Below are positions 34,601-49,600 of a stretch of 64,000 nucleotides of DNA, piece by piece. The notes below the pieces were generated by a model that was not told the DNA's origin, ran no database searches, and saw only the letters and a list, made by a program, of their open reading frames with translations. The DNA comes from Sipunculus nudus (taxonomy: Eukaryota; Annelida; Sipuncula; Golfingiida; Sipunculidae): assembly GCA_026874595.1 (NCBI GenBank), contig CM049318.1:18400241-18464240 (forward strand), read 5' to 3'. The stretch's first letter is position 1; the number at the start of each line of letters is the position of its first letter. The translations under genes were made by a program, and so were the position numbers.

Positions 34601-37600
34601 TATATTTAACCTGTGCAGGGTAAGGACCTGTGTGTAGGGGGGGGGGGGGGACACATGGGTCAGGTCTGACAAGGATTAGGTAAGGCTGCTCTGGACTAGG
34701 TTAAATTATATTAGCTGAGGACATCAAAATTATGCTTAGGGAGCTCCCAGGGCAAGGGTCTCAGCCCCTACCAACTGGAGCGCTGAGAGGACTTCTACAT
34801 CTCAGTCAGAGGACATCAGTTAATGTGGTCTGCTGTGACTGGTGAAGTGTCTCCCTGAGACAGCAAAGTTAACAGATGCTGTAACAGTCAATAACTGGGA
34901 CTTCCACTACTTCCATCAGTCTTTTTGTTTACTTTGGCCCTGTAATCTTGATACTTGTTTATAATGTTAAAATAGGCCAAAGCATGGGGTTCCCCCAAAG
35001 CATCAAACCTTAAAATTATCACATCCTTATGTTTTTATCTCTATCCTACTACAGTTTGAGAATTTTGGGTGTGGTAAAGAAAAGTTTTATTCCGCTCTAA
35101 AAGACTAAATATTGCCAGTACACATCCCCTTGACATCAAACTATCTCCAAAGATAGATTCTTGCCTGGATGCTGTCCTCTCAGTACTTTCATGTCCCCTC
35201 CCCCTTCTCAAACTATGACAGGTTTATTTCTTCCATTATCTTGAAACCCTCATGGGGGCTGCCATTTTCCATACACAATAAAACCTTGAGGTCACATGTT
35301 GTAATGCGGTGTCAGATATAAGTTACTTTATAGTGTGATCTTAAAATGCATTGGATTGGAATTTCTTTTGTTGATTTGTGTTAAGGAATTGGAAAATTTT
35401 ATTTACAACAGTAATTAAGTGAAACCCAAATAATTCAAGGAAAATTTATTGAACCAAACACATTTTTAGACCATCAGGTCTGAAAAATGACTCCTGACTA
35501 ATGATCTAAGTTGATTAAAAGTCATATACCAGTATAGCCAGATCTCATGAGTAATAAAGTTGTGTTGAAGCATAAATCAAAACTAAAATTTCAAATTTAA
35601 CAACCAAACAGGAAGAATGATTAATTTTTGAGACATATAAATATGTGAGCAATTTCTTCAAGTTGTACATCATGCTTAAAACTCAAGTTTTCAATATTAA
35701 TTAAACCTACAGAGTACTTATTCCTTCATAGTACTCAAACATGTCGCTGTATCATAATCACTTGAGCTACAACCTTCATGGTAAGTATACAGGTACCTGT
35801 GGCCAAGTTTATATCCAAGAAGGTAATGAGGTCAACATGACCTCATTTGCATAATGTACAAGGTCAAATAAAAATACCTGAGATTTTTGTGTGATAATTA
35901 CAGATGGAATTATATTATACTCTCAGTTTTAATGTAAGGAAACTTGTCCGAATGACATCTGAGTTGGTCCCTCAAGTTTGAGGTATTTGACCAGTTTAAC
36001 ATTTGTATGTCCTCTTTTTATAGCTAAACCCCATATTAATTTGATGTGGAATAAATTTCACTGCATAGATCAACTTTAGCCAGACAGTGCCGGTGTAACT
36101 GTTTGGTTGCATCAGTTTTGATCTGTCGTGGGATAACCAATCTTTTTGGTCAAATCAAGTCTAGCAATATGGTCCTTTGGCCATTTTTTTCTAAGTCAAT
36201 CTTAATGATCTTGTAACTAGAAACTCTAGCCTTTAATACCTGACTCAGTATGCATTTATATATGACTTATAAGCCTACCTCAGTCTAGACAAGCCTAGTC
36301 GATGCAATTATTAAAACATAATTCCTCCCGCTATCACAGCCATCAAATTTACTCTTGCTTTCTCACAACGCTTAGAACCGGTACTACAACCTTGTGACAT
36401 ATTATATAACTAAATCACGGCTCTCTGGCCAACTGTTTTATCGACTGGTAAACTCAGCCAGTTAAGGGAAGTCAGCACCACACAGCACTGCCTTGCTGAA
36501 CTAAGGTCTTTTCCATTGATATCAGCAGTAGTTGGTGGTCTTTCTTCTGGTGTTTCCCATATATTTTTTCAAAACCAACAGGATTCATTCATTCATCACT
36601 TATTGCGGGCTTCCAGCTCGCTGCTAATATTCCCATTTTACCAGTCTTAAAATTTTTAGGCCTTCGTCTACTTTGAGTTTGATGAGACTTTCAACTCTAC
36701 AATCCTCAGTGTTACCATTTATCAGACCATCGCTCTTTAAAGTGGGCCTGTTAAAACAAAATGTAACAAACTCTAGCTCAGCCAGCCAGCACCAGATATT
36801 CAAGTGTACATGTGAAGAGTGCAGTCAAAATGTAACACATGTACCTGCTGGCTGAAACAATAATGACAATTTGGGTGTTGGCAACTTGGCAGTGGCTTAG
36901 AGAACCAATATGCGGTTTTACACAAATGCTGCTAGCTGCTTCTATCATCTGGGTAGAGCTAACTGGATATATCGTTACCAGATCATTGTGATGTCTGCAA
37001 TGCACTTACATTTGCCCCATGGACCTAATGTTTGGACAGCAGAGACACATCATAGGACACAAAGGTCAATGTATGGACTACCTGAATACATGTTTTTAGT
37101 GCAAATGTTACCAATTGGGTCGAGCTGTCTATTGCTGTTGATTGCATTCTCATAGCAACGATGCCATTCACATGAGACGTGAAGGCCTGATAAGCAAATG
37201 CGAGTGAATTGTCAGGTGCTCAAAGTGCTTTGGGATGCCCTAATATGCAAATATCAGGGATTCACCATACGGACCTTACAGGGCTTTAGTGATAAGAGCT
37301 GGCACTGAGTTACGCCTGTCAGTACATGGAATCACATTTTTATTTTGGGCATTTTATTACCAAACCTAAATACTTAAGCCCTAGCAGGGCTAACTTCAGT
37401 CATGATACAAATTATATCTGAATGTGCACCACAATAACCATCCATCCTGTTGCATCAGTTTTGTAGTAAACAGCCGGAAATCCTAACATTAGGATACAAG
37501 TGATGAATAAACACAAAATAATACAGGTCAACTCAAAAACCAAAGTGTTAATCTATTCCCAAGATAACAAGTCATTTCTTGCAGCGTGTACAAGTTTGAA

Positions 37601-40600
37601 ATTCTTGTATTCATGCAGTCAAAAATTCAACAACTATGAAGGGGGATAATTGTTCTGGCACATGTATGGTAAGTATTGTTAGAAAGTATACAAACATAAC
37701 AATTGATCTGGTTTTATGATAAATGACAGCATACCTGTAGGCTACAAGGCATTGTAAAAAAATGGCCAAAATATTTGCATTCTCATTGAGCCTTACAGTG
37801 CTTCTCACATCATCACTGAGCATGGCATTCTGACATCTGGACAGACTCTTATGTCAGGCTGAAATGGCACTAATTTTGACCTATCCATATGTCGTTTCTC
37901 CATGAGCAGTTTTGAAAAGTCAGGTACTGTTAGGGCCACCTGGTACATTCATTCACATCTTGGGTGTCTTATTGAAAACACCTGGTGTTACAACTCCAAG
38001 GGAGGAAAAAATGGAGAGCAGAATAGTCTACTCTGGCAAGGGGTTTTTCTCTTTGGAGAAAAGGAAGAAAAAAAGCCGTATGACCTGAAATATTAGCTCA
38101 CGGTGTGTTCAGTAGCAGAAGTCCTTTGTTACCCTCTGTATTCTCGTGAAGTCTGAAAGATGGAATATTGCTGACAGGGGTTCTGTGAGTCCAGAAGTTT
38201 CATTGTATTTAAAAAAAAATTGTATATAAATTTAAGAATAATTGAACCTATTGGATTAAGAAGAAAACCTTTTTTATATGGATGTCATATGACGGGAGTA
38301 TTATGGTATACGCACTGTCTGTCAATCTGTCCGTTAACTTTTAGTGTCGCTGCAGTAACTAACCAGGGCTTCTATAGATTTTCACCAAACTCACCAAATC
38401 TGCTAACCAACAGATTATCTTGCCCGAGTTTGAATCTGTGCAAAATCCATGCATATTTAAAAAGGTCATGGGTCTCTAGCATACTTTGTGGTGTCGCTGT
38501 GATAACTCGAAGTATATGAAGGATTTTGATAAAACTCATCACAAATGTAATAAATAAAATATCTCGCCTTAGTTTGAATTTTTCAACAAAATGCATGCTA
38601 TTTAATGAGGTCAGAGTTCACCCCACTATGTAGGCACCTTGGTGACTTAACAAAAATCCTATGGATTTTCCTGGAACTCATACGTATTTACCAATAGAGT
38701 TTCTCACCTCAATTAAATTCCTCAGTCAGTAGATTTCATGCAATTTAATGAGGTCCGAGGTCACAAGACATAAGACGGGCGTATTATGCATGTTTGCGGT
38801 GACCTGCCTATTTGTGGGCACTTGGTAGGTCTTATTTTTTTTTCATATCTTTTATGTGCATCCCCTAGTGCACAAGGCATTTGTGTAGGGTTTGCACTAG
38901 TACATCGGTAGGGTAACAGTCTGTATATAAAAGTATTACTGCAAGTGATGTAAGATGTGTAATTAAATATATATAATGAAAATCTCCAGATATAATGTCA
39001 ATGTACCTTCATATTACATACATGTGTTACATTAATTTTTATAAGTCAGTTGAAATCTATGTGTATCACTAATAAACGTATATACAATAGAAAAGAAGTG
39101 AAGTTTTCTTCAAACGTTAATGGAGAGTGTCCTTTTAAAATTTAGATTTATTAAGTCTGTCTTACTGTTTAAGTTGAGTCTTCCTGTGAAAGTTATGTTT
39201 TTCAGCATCTCTTGCCTTAAAACACTGTATTTGGGAAATCTTAGAAAATAATGTTCAGACTCTTTGGTTTGATTATAACAACTGTTGTTTTTACAATAGC
39301 TTTTTTCAGTAAAGTGGTACAGAAATTAATGATATTGAAGTTGGATAAATCACATTCTTATTCTCGTATAAGTTAATACAACTGATCCCTTGCCTGTGCT
39401 GTAATGTAACTTTTTCTGTGGGAATAATGAATGCTTTCATGCATTCTTTCATGTGATCCTCCAGTTGGTTCCAGAATCTTATTGTAACTGGTATATATGA
39501 TTTGTTGTATGACTCTTTGTTTGTTCGTATTGATGTAAAGTCATCTTCTCTCCTGCTGGGATATCAACTTTGCGACCCTTGTCTTGGTGGAAGGAGATTT
39601 TGTAAATACTCTGGTGTTTCTCGATGAATAATTTTATGCAGATGTACAAGACTGAAGTATTTTCTACTCTTCACAAAGGTCTGGCAGCCTAACTCTTGAA
39701 GCGGTACCTCTGTATATGTTCTGTTGAATGCTTAGGTCTTATTGGAGAGTAAACTAATAGACAGTGTGCATACCTACCATTTGGTGAAGTTAATCAAATG
39801 ACATATACTACTAAGTAGCTGGACATTGTAAAAAAATGAGATGATATTCATTTTGACATTGTATTTTTTACTGCAGTTTTAGACAAGATTTCTCCGACTC
39901 AGATTTTCTCAGTACTTACAGTCTTGAATTGGAGGAACAAAACAGCTGTTTAAGTTCTGCCCGTGCCTTGGGAGTACGGTATATGGCAGCTTAGCAGATT
40001 AGCCACGCCCTGCACTGAGTACACAGGTGCCGGTACATGGAACCGCAGAAGAACAATACAGATAAAATGTTCTTCTCTGTGATCAATATATGTGCACTGT
40101 ATAACCAGAATACAGACACAGTAACCATGGAGTTTAAAATCACCCATGTCTCTGCATGTGACCAGCTTAACAGAGGAAAAGCATGTCACATATATAGGAA
40201 CAATCTGGTATAATAATACCAGTAATTAATGAGATTATAATGATGATAACAGGATCCTCAGCTATGTTGATCTTTCATTTGATAATAAACCTGCTGGCTA
40301 TGTGTATATAATATGTATGAAGCAGACCTGCCCTCCAGTGTTTGTACCTTTACAGGCACCATATATAATAAACCGGGATTAAATGATCCCCTAAGTAGCT
40401 GTCCTGGATCTTAGCCCCCATTCTGTAATATGTACCTTAATTATGTATACCTTAAGGGCAGTAGCTGCGTAGCTGGAGTTATGATACTTATTTAGCTCTA
40501 TGTATGTGATCTTGTGTTCTTTCCAGAATTTGTTTGCAGTGTCATGCAAAGCAAATATGGGCTAAGTTTAAGAAATACACTCTAGCATAATGGGTGTGGG

Positions 40601-43600
40601 ATAATACTCTGGTTTTCGAGTACCCCCTTATTTGCCATAGCATAAGTTTAAACTGGTCCTGCTTTTTTAATGCAAGTTCCTTATATATATTGAAGCATAT
40701 TGATAAATTTTGCATGAATAATCATATATAGGCACCACCTGCAGTTAATTGAAATAACCAATAATAGTCCAGTGTTGTTGTCCCTTATGAAGCTCTACTG
40801 CCTTTTCAAGTTCTTAAGGTCTAATCATCGTCAAAAATCATGAAAATTAATTTTTTTGAAAAACATCTGGTTTTATAGATGTTTGCTATATCTATTTTTT
40901 CACAAAAACACGTTCCTGGGGTTATATTGTATCAATTAGAAAAATAAGTATTTTAATTCAGATGTTAACCCCACGTTGGGTGCAAACAGGACCAACTGTC
41001 AGCTCGGCGAGAGTTAGCAGCGTGTAAGTTGCTTATTGGTTAACCATGCGCTCGCGGTATTAGGCAAATGGTTGATTGACAGGCGTGGGGAAGCCGCGGT
41101 TAGTCAGCCGGGAAAGAGCTTATCTTTATTACCGGCACTTACTAATTGGCACTAATTAATACAAACACGTCCCCCTATACGCCTAACCCAGAAGTAAACT
41201 GTACATCGTACTCCTCCAGTCGCCGAATAATGTCTATGTCACTGCCCTAAAATATGTTAGTGTCACCCGATAAGGGTCCTGGCACCACGAATATACCCAG
41301 AAATATGAATTTACCAATTGTTATTTCTGTAATATTGACCCTGTTATACACTATAACATTTTCTCCAAGGGTCCATCATTACATCGCCAAAACCATTACT
41401 GAATACATCCTTCCTTCTTCTATAATATACACTATCTTCAAACTGAACGTCATGGGTCAAAGAAAATAGAGTAGAATGAGCGAAGATAAAATTCGCTATT
41501 TGAACGAGAGACAGTCACATACTGCTGATCACAAGGTTCCCGTGTCATTAGTGGAGAATGTAGATAAACGCCGAGGGTGGTGCAGCAATATGGGACTGCG
41601 TTGCACGAATGAATTTAGTGAGAGGAATGCGGCACCAAGTTACACCACCACGTCGACTGTTAACAAATTTTGCGAAGTCAACCGCGCCAGAGACTTAGCT
41701 ATGAGAGCGATTGGTAAAGGAAGAGCGGCTGCAGCACGATTTAGCGTGTATATGACTGGTGTAAATAAATCTAATGAGAGAGAGAGAGAGATATGTGTTG
41801 CTGCTAGCTATGTAGTGTCTAATATATAATTGTGAAAGGGAGAGACAAGCTGTTAATTGGATTAGGGTATATGGTGGTCTGAATGAGAGCACAGAGTAAA
41901 CAGAGTGATCATTCTTATCAGTCACTTCACACCTGACGCGTGCCCCGGCGCGGTAGCCCATGACCTGATCACCGATGACCGACCCCTCGGACCAGTAAGC
42001 TCCGCCTACTTTAGTTTGACAGTTCTCCAGTTGTCATGATACCTAATAAAATCCTTTTTTAACATTGATAAACCATTAAATTTTATAATTTATATATTGA
42101 AACTGCTTCTCATCCGAACATTTAGTGAAAAAATACAACTGTCACTTGCGCTTATATCCCTGTTTTCCACTCAAAGCGAAATTTCTCTTCCCAAACAGTT
42201 TTTGGCCGTTTTCTTAAAACAGTATTTCAGGAGACTGTATGGTCTTCAGAGCGATATTTCTCAAAAACCATCGAATAAAGAGTCTTCAAATTTTGCATAT
42301 AGGTAAATCAACAAGTATTCTAAAATGCGTTTTTTTCTTTTACCTGTATTGTTTTTAGTGTAGTAGAAATACGTTATTTAAACGAAATAAGTATTGTTAA
42401 CATCACACATTTTTTTTAAATTTAAAATTCATTATGAAAAAAAGAAAATAAATACATAACAAAAAAAAACACCTGGAGATATTTGTATGTAGTTTCAAAT
42501 GATACTATTTCCACATACATACCCTATGCCAATTTTGAGATATATCCAAATAAAAAAAATAATTTTAAATCATTTCAAGTTTTAAATTTTCAAAGTGAAC
42601 ACTGTTACACTTTTTAAATATATCTCATCTGATAGAGAATATTCTAATGATTCTAAATATATATACATCACTGTGTCTAAAATTATTATTAATATAAATT
42701 CTAAAGCTAAATTAAACCTAGGTTGTTTGACGATGATTAGACCTTAATTGCTTCTGCTCTCTAATTATATAACACAATCCATTTTGCTATATATTAGTTT
42801 TCTCTTCTTCCTAATTCAGTTACACCAAGCTATGTGGACCTACCCTTATACTTTAACCTTACACGTGGAGTGGAGACCTGTAGCAATTGTTAGTATACAA
42901 AATCAGTCTGTGAACCTTTGGTGCAGTGTCTCATTAATTATTATCATATATTGATGAGAAGTCCCAAGTCATTTGTCACAGTCATTATATATACTGGTAG
43001 GTCAGATTATCATGATGAAGAAGGACTACCACAGTAGTGAAGATCGTGAAAAATTGCCCGGTGAAAGTCTATTCAATGAACCTTAGGCCTTTTGAGAAGC
43101 ATATCAAATGCACAAGAAAACAAACAGACACAAAGTTCTCAGCCTGCACCAGTCAGGTGCAAGTCTGATGTAACCCATTTCCATCTGTCCCAGAAAAAGC
43201 CCTGAGCTGTCCCATACACAAAAATCATGACCCACAGCAGCCTTATATTTTGGGTTTTCAGCATTCTTGCCCCCCCCCCCCCCCCCTCCACCCCCCCCCT
43301 TCAGTATGGAATTGTCAACTAAATTTAGGTGTTTAGTTGAATGAGGAAATTAGTTTATGAACAGAACAATTGTTGATTGGTTTGTAAATTTGTAATGATT
43401 TTGTTAATATATTTGAAAGGTCAGACAAAATTCAAGAAAGAACCATTTTACTTGAGGATTGGAAACATGTCATTGTCCTTTTTTTTTAAATACGGATAGG
43501 TCCATGGCCTGTTGGTGGCACTGTCTATTGAATGAGAATGAAAGTATCCATACGATAAGAATTATGTGTTTATCATTAAGCCTTCTGGATTTCAGGTCTT

Positions 43601-46600
43601 ATATATATGCCCAGGGTTGGGAATAATCCAGAAGTCATAACCTGTTGTTAAGACATTAGAGCAAATCTCTGAGGTTCTATAACGAGATTTTACCATTATC
43701 TCATTGAGGCACCGGCGGGGTTCGAACCAAGGATCTTCAGCTCCAAAGTCCAATGCCTTGACCACTAGGACGTGTCCTACCCTCATTATCATTGTCCATA
43801 GCATTTTGAAAGAATAGAATGTTTATAGTTTTTCTTTCACCTTCGAAATAATCTTGGATAAATCCTGCCATTTATAGAACCTTCATTACAATATCAGTGA
43901 AGTGATATTTGTATTGTCTATGACTTTGACATGACTTTTTCATGTGGGTTGGGTTAAGTATGCCATAATTATTGATGATTTGTCATAGGTAAATTGCTTA
44001 ATTTTCAGGTTAATTTGTGGGATCATGAATCATTAGTCACATTCTTTGTTGTAATACTGAACATAAATAATAAATTTACTTTAATACCATGTATGCATTA
44101 TGCTTATATTTTGTACTGTAAAATATTTATATTGTGAGAAACATTAGAACTATTATTAAAATGGCCTATTTAGGCAGACTTTGTCATCTGAAAATAAAAC
44201 ATGGACATATTTGTTTTAAGTTAAAGCTTCATTTTGCTCATTCTGGGAAATGGCCCTTGCTTTGCATGAATGCCCAAGACTCATGATTTATATAATTTGA
44301 TGGGACTCTTGAAAATTCAGACTGTGCTGGAGAATTTTCACTCATTGGGTGTGGACTCTCCAGAGTTTCAAGCCCCCAAAAACCATTCTTTGATCACACG
44401 TTTATTGGAAATCAACTTCAGGCAAATATCACTATTTGTAGATCACCCACTGTATCGGTTAGGCAAATCAGGCTGGATCTGTTACTCTGTAATCAAGCTC
44501 TGTTTGTTCAGCATTGATGGTCAGTGGAGGCAGCCCATCTGTGTGGACACTAAATGTTGATCTATTTGTGTGGGTACTGACAGCTGATTGAAGTTGGCAG
44601 TACATGCATGTCTGTGTGACTATCCAGGGACTTGTTTCAAAGAACTTAAATACAGGAACCAATTGTGTAATCATTAAGTATTTGTGTGTGGTCACAGTTA
44701 TCTGATTAGATTTCCCTGTGCCGCTCAAAGGACATAGGTTGTTAAATATAAAAAAAATCATATTTCTATTATAAAATGTACACAAACAAATACAGTCAAA
44801 ATAATTCAGTCAAAATGAATTTGCTCCTTGTAAGTAAATCTGCACTGAAAGCTCCACAAGGAAATAAATAAATATATGTTTCCTTTTGTGGTCCACTAAT
44901 CATTCAGTTTGAATTATCATGCATTAAGGCTCATTTTACAAATATTACTATCAGGATACTGTATTTTGTCAAGAAATTCCCAAAACATAAGCTATTCTAA
45001 AATTTCAGCTCTTATGAGAATACAGCACATTATAAGATTCTTCATGGAAATTGTTCAGTCAAGTCATCTGACTTGAACTTTTTTTTCATGAACATGTATC
45101 AGTGCAGTTCTTTTTGTCAGCATAACCTAAAATATTAACATAGATAAACTGCAGTATCATGCAATATGTTGAACATTTATAGCTATTGAGTCACTCACAA
45201 GAATTGTTCATTTTGACAAGACATTTAAAACATGCCAGTAAATAACCTGAAAGCTCTCCACAGTGTTTTATGAATGTTCAGGTTGTGCGAGTAAGTTAGG
45301 CCTATCTTCTTAATCACTTTTTTTTTAAGAGTCACTCTTTTCTTGAGGATTTCCTTAAAATGATGTTAATTACTCTTTTTTCCACTCTTTTTCTCAGCAG
45401 CACTCTTTTTTTCCTCTTATTTTTCATGAAAGAATTCCGATATATACTATTTCTCTCCTGCTTTAGCAGTTCAGTTAGAACAAGAATAGGACATTTCGCC
45501 AATTTTTGTGTGAAAATGTCCAGCTTGTGTCACAACATGTGGAAAATGTCCTTACCCTTATGTCGGGGGATGTGCACAATGTATGTTTTTGACTAAAGGA
45601 ACAATATGCTCTTAAATATATACACAAGTGTGGTATGTAAAGCACATCTTTATGTGATAAATAATTTTGAATTGTCGCTCTTTTTTTTTCATTCTTTATT
45701 TCAAAGAAGTCTACTCTTTTTTCCAAATATAATACTTCTTTTTCTTGGTCATTTTCCTTTGGCAGGGTTTGAGTTGTTACATTTGAAATCTTACAAAACA
45801 TCCCATGAACTCCAAATGTGTAATGAATGGCAGTTTTAAGTGGTGGATTTTGTGTGTATTATTGTAAACAGGTTTGAATTCTTATAAATATAAATTTACT
45901 ATATTAGTAAAAAATGGTAAAACATTGATATAAACTTTAAATGATATAAACTTTAAATAGAATAAGCTTTAAGTTATGGTAAACAAATGAGGGCTGGTGT
46001 TAACCTTAAGTTACAGAATCCTGTAAGAAGGGTTCAACATTCATGAATTCCCACTTGCCAGGGGCGAGGAAAAGATTAACAAAAACCATGTAGCGGTAAG
46101 ACAAACAAAAGTCACCTCTGACTTGCTTGACTTGGCAAGTAGATTAAAAAATCAGTGAAAGCCTTTACAACTTTTAACTTATATTTCAGTCAAATTTCAA
46201 AAATGTTTGTCCAATTCAAGCAAATTCATAATTTTCCTAATTTTTTCCAAAAGTACCTGTTAATTGTCTAATATACAAAAAAAAACTGGACAAAATGTAC
46301 ATGGAGCACACTTCACAACCTGGCCACAATTACTGATATTTGTAGGGCAAGTCCTTACAAATGAAATGCAGGTTAAAGCTAGGAGTTGCTTGCATGTACT
46401 TTAGAAAGTAAATGTCAAGCCCTGTCTGTAATAGAAAACTGTAATAAACCCACATCCCAGCAGGATGAAAGAGAACTTTTAAGCTTTAAAGAAAAGTATT
46501 GATCTCTTTTAGCCTGTGGAATGGTGGCTCCTGCAGCTTGTTTAAATTCTAGGACGAGCTGCTAATGGACAAGCTTTCTTTGTGTATTTAATTAATGTGC

Positions 46601-49600
46601 GTGGCATGCTCTTTTATCCTGTACTCATGGGGACAGAACTAAGGTTTACTGGTACTCGGGCCCTGTGATATTGATATCCCTAGCAAGTCAAGGGTTTCTG
46701 TGTGCATGACAAAAAATGGAGAAACATGATTTTTGAACATGTGTCAAATTACATGATGAAAGGTTTAATTCACTCTCTCATGTTACTTGTTAGGCCAGAG
46801 TCTGCAATAGACTACTTAATGTTATTGTAACAAGATGTACAACTGCACTGTGGATAATATCCCCTCAGCTAAAACAAATATATTAATAGCTTTTTCATAT
46901 TTACTAATTTGGCTAAATATGAACATATTAAAACTATTTGCCAATGTTCTGTACAATTCTGTTTAACTTTGAGAATTTTGGATGTGTTACAAATTACAAA
47001 TTGCTGGTTAAGATTCAGAAAAAAAACTGAGCCTACATTAGCTAGCTACAGGCCAGGTGCATTATTAATGAGGAAGGGGGGGGGGGTTGATGATATGCAT
47101 TGGGCAGTTGGTCTGTTGATCATTGACTCGACATTTTTTTCTGGTTAATCATTTGTAACACAAAATCCATGTTTTAATGTTTTGCTTATACGGTTCAGTT
47201 TTGAATAAAATCTGGTATCTACAGAAATGTTGTGATCATGTTCTCAACTGGTGAAAACCCTGATAGGCCAATCAGATAGTTTACTTCTTCTCTATGATGA
47301 AGATCATTAAAATTAAGAAACATCAAAGGATGATACAGACACTGGAGAGCAAATAGTTCATACAGATTGATTTGTGTTGTTGCAAGATTTGAGTCCTAGT
47401 AACTAAAACAAATCTTACAGTAAGAAAGTACCACCTGTGCTTTCTGCAGTGTTTAACAAGCAGTTTAATGACAAGAACTAAGTGGACTAAAATCTTAGTG
47501 TACTTGAAAGTTCGACATTAATGCTGTTTGGTGACAGCCCTTTTTATCACCCAGGTCCTTGACAGCAGACCTGATGAAAACATGGTGGAAATCCTTTCTA
47601 GAGATGATAGTTGTATGTACACTTTGGTGTTTTTACTTTATTTGTGATATTTTTTTTTTATTATAGATATATTGCCACACCACTAGGACGCTGGTACCAT
47701 ATCTCAGAGAAGGAACCCAGGACGGCCAACCCTGACCCCCATCTTGAAGAAGCTTTCCGCAAGTCACGACGTGCCCCAAGCAAAGATACAGTTACCGTAA
47801 GTTTTGTTTAATGTTTTTGGTCCTTCTTCTGGTCTGCTTTAATGCTGTTCCCATGTCTAGTACTAGAAAGTCATTCTAAAGTTAAGTCATGATAAAAGTT
47901 TTGTTAACCATTTTTGGATTTAATGCCTAAATATTAATTCCTCAGATTTATTTTGTATTTTGTAGAAATTTAAACTCTTCATGATTACATTACAGTAATA
48001 TTCTTACTCATTTATCATTTTATCTTTTACTATTTTCAACAATTACTATAGAATACACTTGCTTTAGATATATGGCAGTCTTTAGAACTAAAAATTAATA
48101 TGCAATATACATGACCTCAGAAACTCTAGTTGGGGAGATTTTTGTTTATAAAAAAAATTTATTGTCCTGAATGTCCCAATAAGAGTAGAGATGGGTGAAG
48201 ACATATGAATGTACATATGAGTATGCAGTTATTGATGCAGTCAGTTGAGATTTCAAATAGCTGCTGATCAGTTTATATTAAAAGGTACCAGTTCTGGAGA
48301 TGTTAATGATTCTCTAAATTTAATTTTCATAGGATATCCTCAAATATCTGTACTAAGAAGTGTTGTAAAAGAAAGATATACCAAAAATGATTCCCTGTAT
48401 TAATGATCTCGGAGTACATTTTCCTCAGCTAAAAGTACCATCAAAGTCACATTTATGTATTTGAGCTTATACATAAAACGTGGCAGGTAATGGTGACCTA
48501 TTACCACATTCGACGTAATAAGCGTCTCTTTGTGAAATAAAATTAATAAAACAAGTCAAACATGTGGACACAAGCCGCAGTGTGTGAGGATCCTGACGCA
48601 CTTTGGAAGTTGGAAGATGGGGGGGGGGGGGGGGGGGCAGGGAAGCTTATTATGGTAAAATAACAAATTTTGGAAAAATTAAATTTTGAGAGTACCCAGG
48701 GAAAATTATTTCATCTAATACAGGAACCACTTTGAAGATGAACTAGGGTAGAGGCCCCTCTAGACCAAACTAGAAGGACTTGGGGCCCCAGCAGTTATAA
48801 TCAGTATATTTTTTTGTGTCTTTTCAACAGAGGTTATCAAAACAGCTGGATTTAACACCAAGACAGATAGAAAGATGGTGGCGTATAAGACGTGTACAAG
48901 ACAAGCCCCACGAGATGCAAAGGTTCAGAGAAACAAGGTAACCACATGACCGAGTATGAAAACTTACGGTTGATACACCAATAATTATCATTAAAAATCC
49001 TAAAAAAGCAGAAAGGAAATGTGAAGTTGTAAGTACATTTAAAGTCATGGGATTCACAAAATTTGAAGGTCATTAAGTTTCACATGTAATTGTAAGAATG
49101 AATTTCACCCTGGTATCAAAGTGTGTAAAACCTGCATGATAACCTCAAAACTCTCTGTTAATCTCACACCTGTTGTTATTCATACATTTCAAAGACCTGT
49201 CGTTTAATCTCATAATTATCTGTTAATCTCAACCCTGTTCGTTAATCTCGATCTATTTGTAAATATAAAATCTGTTGGATTGAGAAAATTTTGTAGTTTG
49301 TACAAATGTTATAGAGAAGCACTTTAGAATGGGCTCTACAAATAAAAATCACATTGCCTGTGCTGTCATGCTTATAGTTCGGTCAGTGCAAAAAGATTTG
49401 CAGTAGTCTTCAACTGTTTGTGGCAAGAAAAGTTGTATGGCTTTTGCCTGTGATGTTTGATTTATATACTTCCTGATAGGTGGCAGCACATATCAGGTAG
49501 AAGACCATTGCTAATGAAGGACAGGTTCAAAACTTCATGTACAAGTTTGACAGAGGTGTGGCAAAGAACTTTAATAATTCATAATATTTACATTAATATA

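Noticed and set aside
41476-41829. 117-codon + strand frame as a gene or alternative first exon of CerS
   Set aside because: No recognisable domain, low-complexity GA stretch near its end, and the only good donor (GGTAAAG at 41714) leaves phase 1, while exon 2 needs two bases from the previous exon.
43700-43780. Functional tRNA gene on the - strand
   Set aside because: Good B box, but T-stem and acceptor pairing are poor.
45360-45839. Overlapping frames of 78, 108 and 77 codons
   Set aside because: Driven by CTCTTTTTT-rich sequence with no family resemblance.
48831-48937. Homeobox transcription factor gene
   Set aside because: The homeodomain-like helix is the known Hox-like segment of ceramide synthases and joins in frame to a TLC domain.
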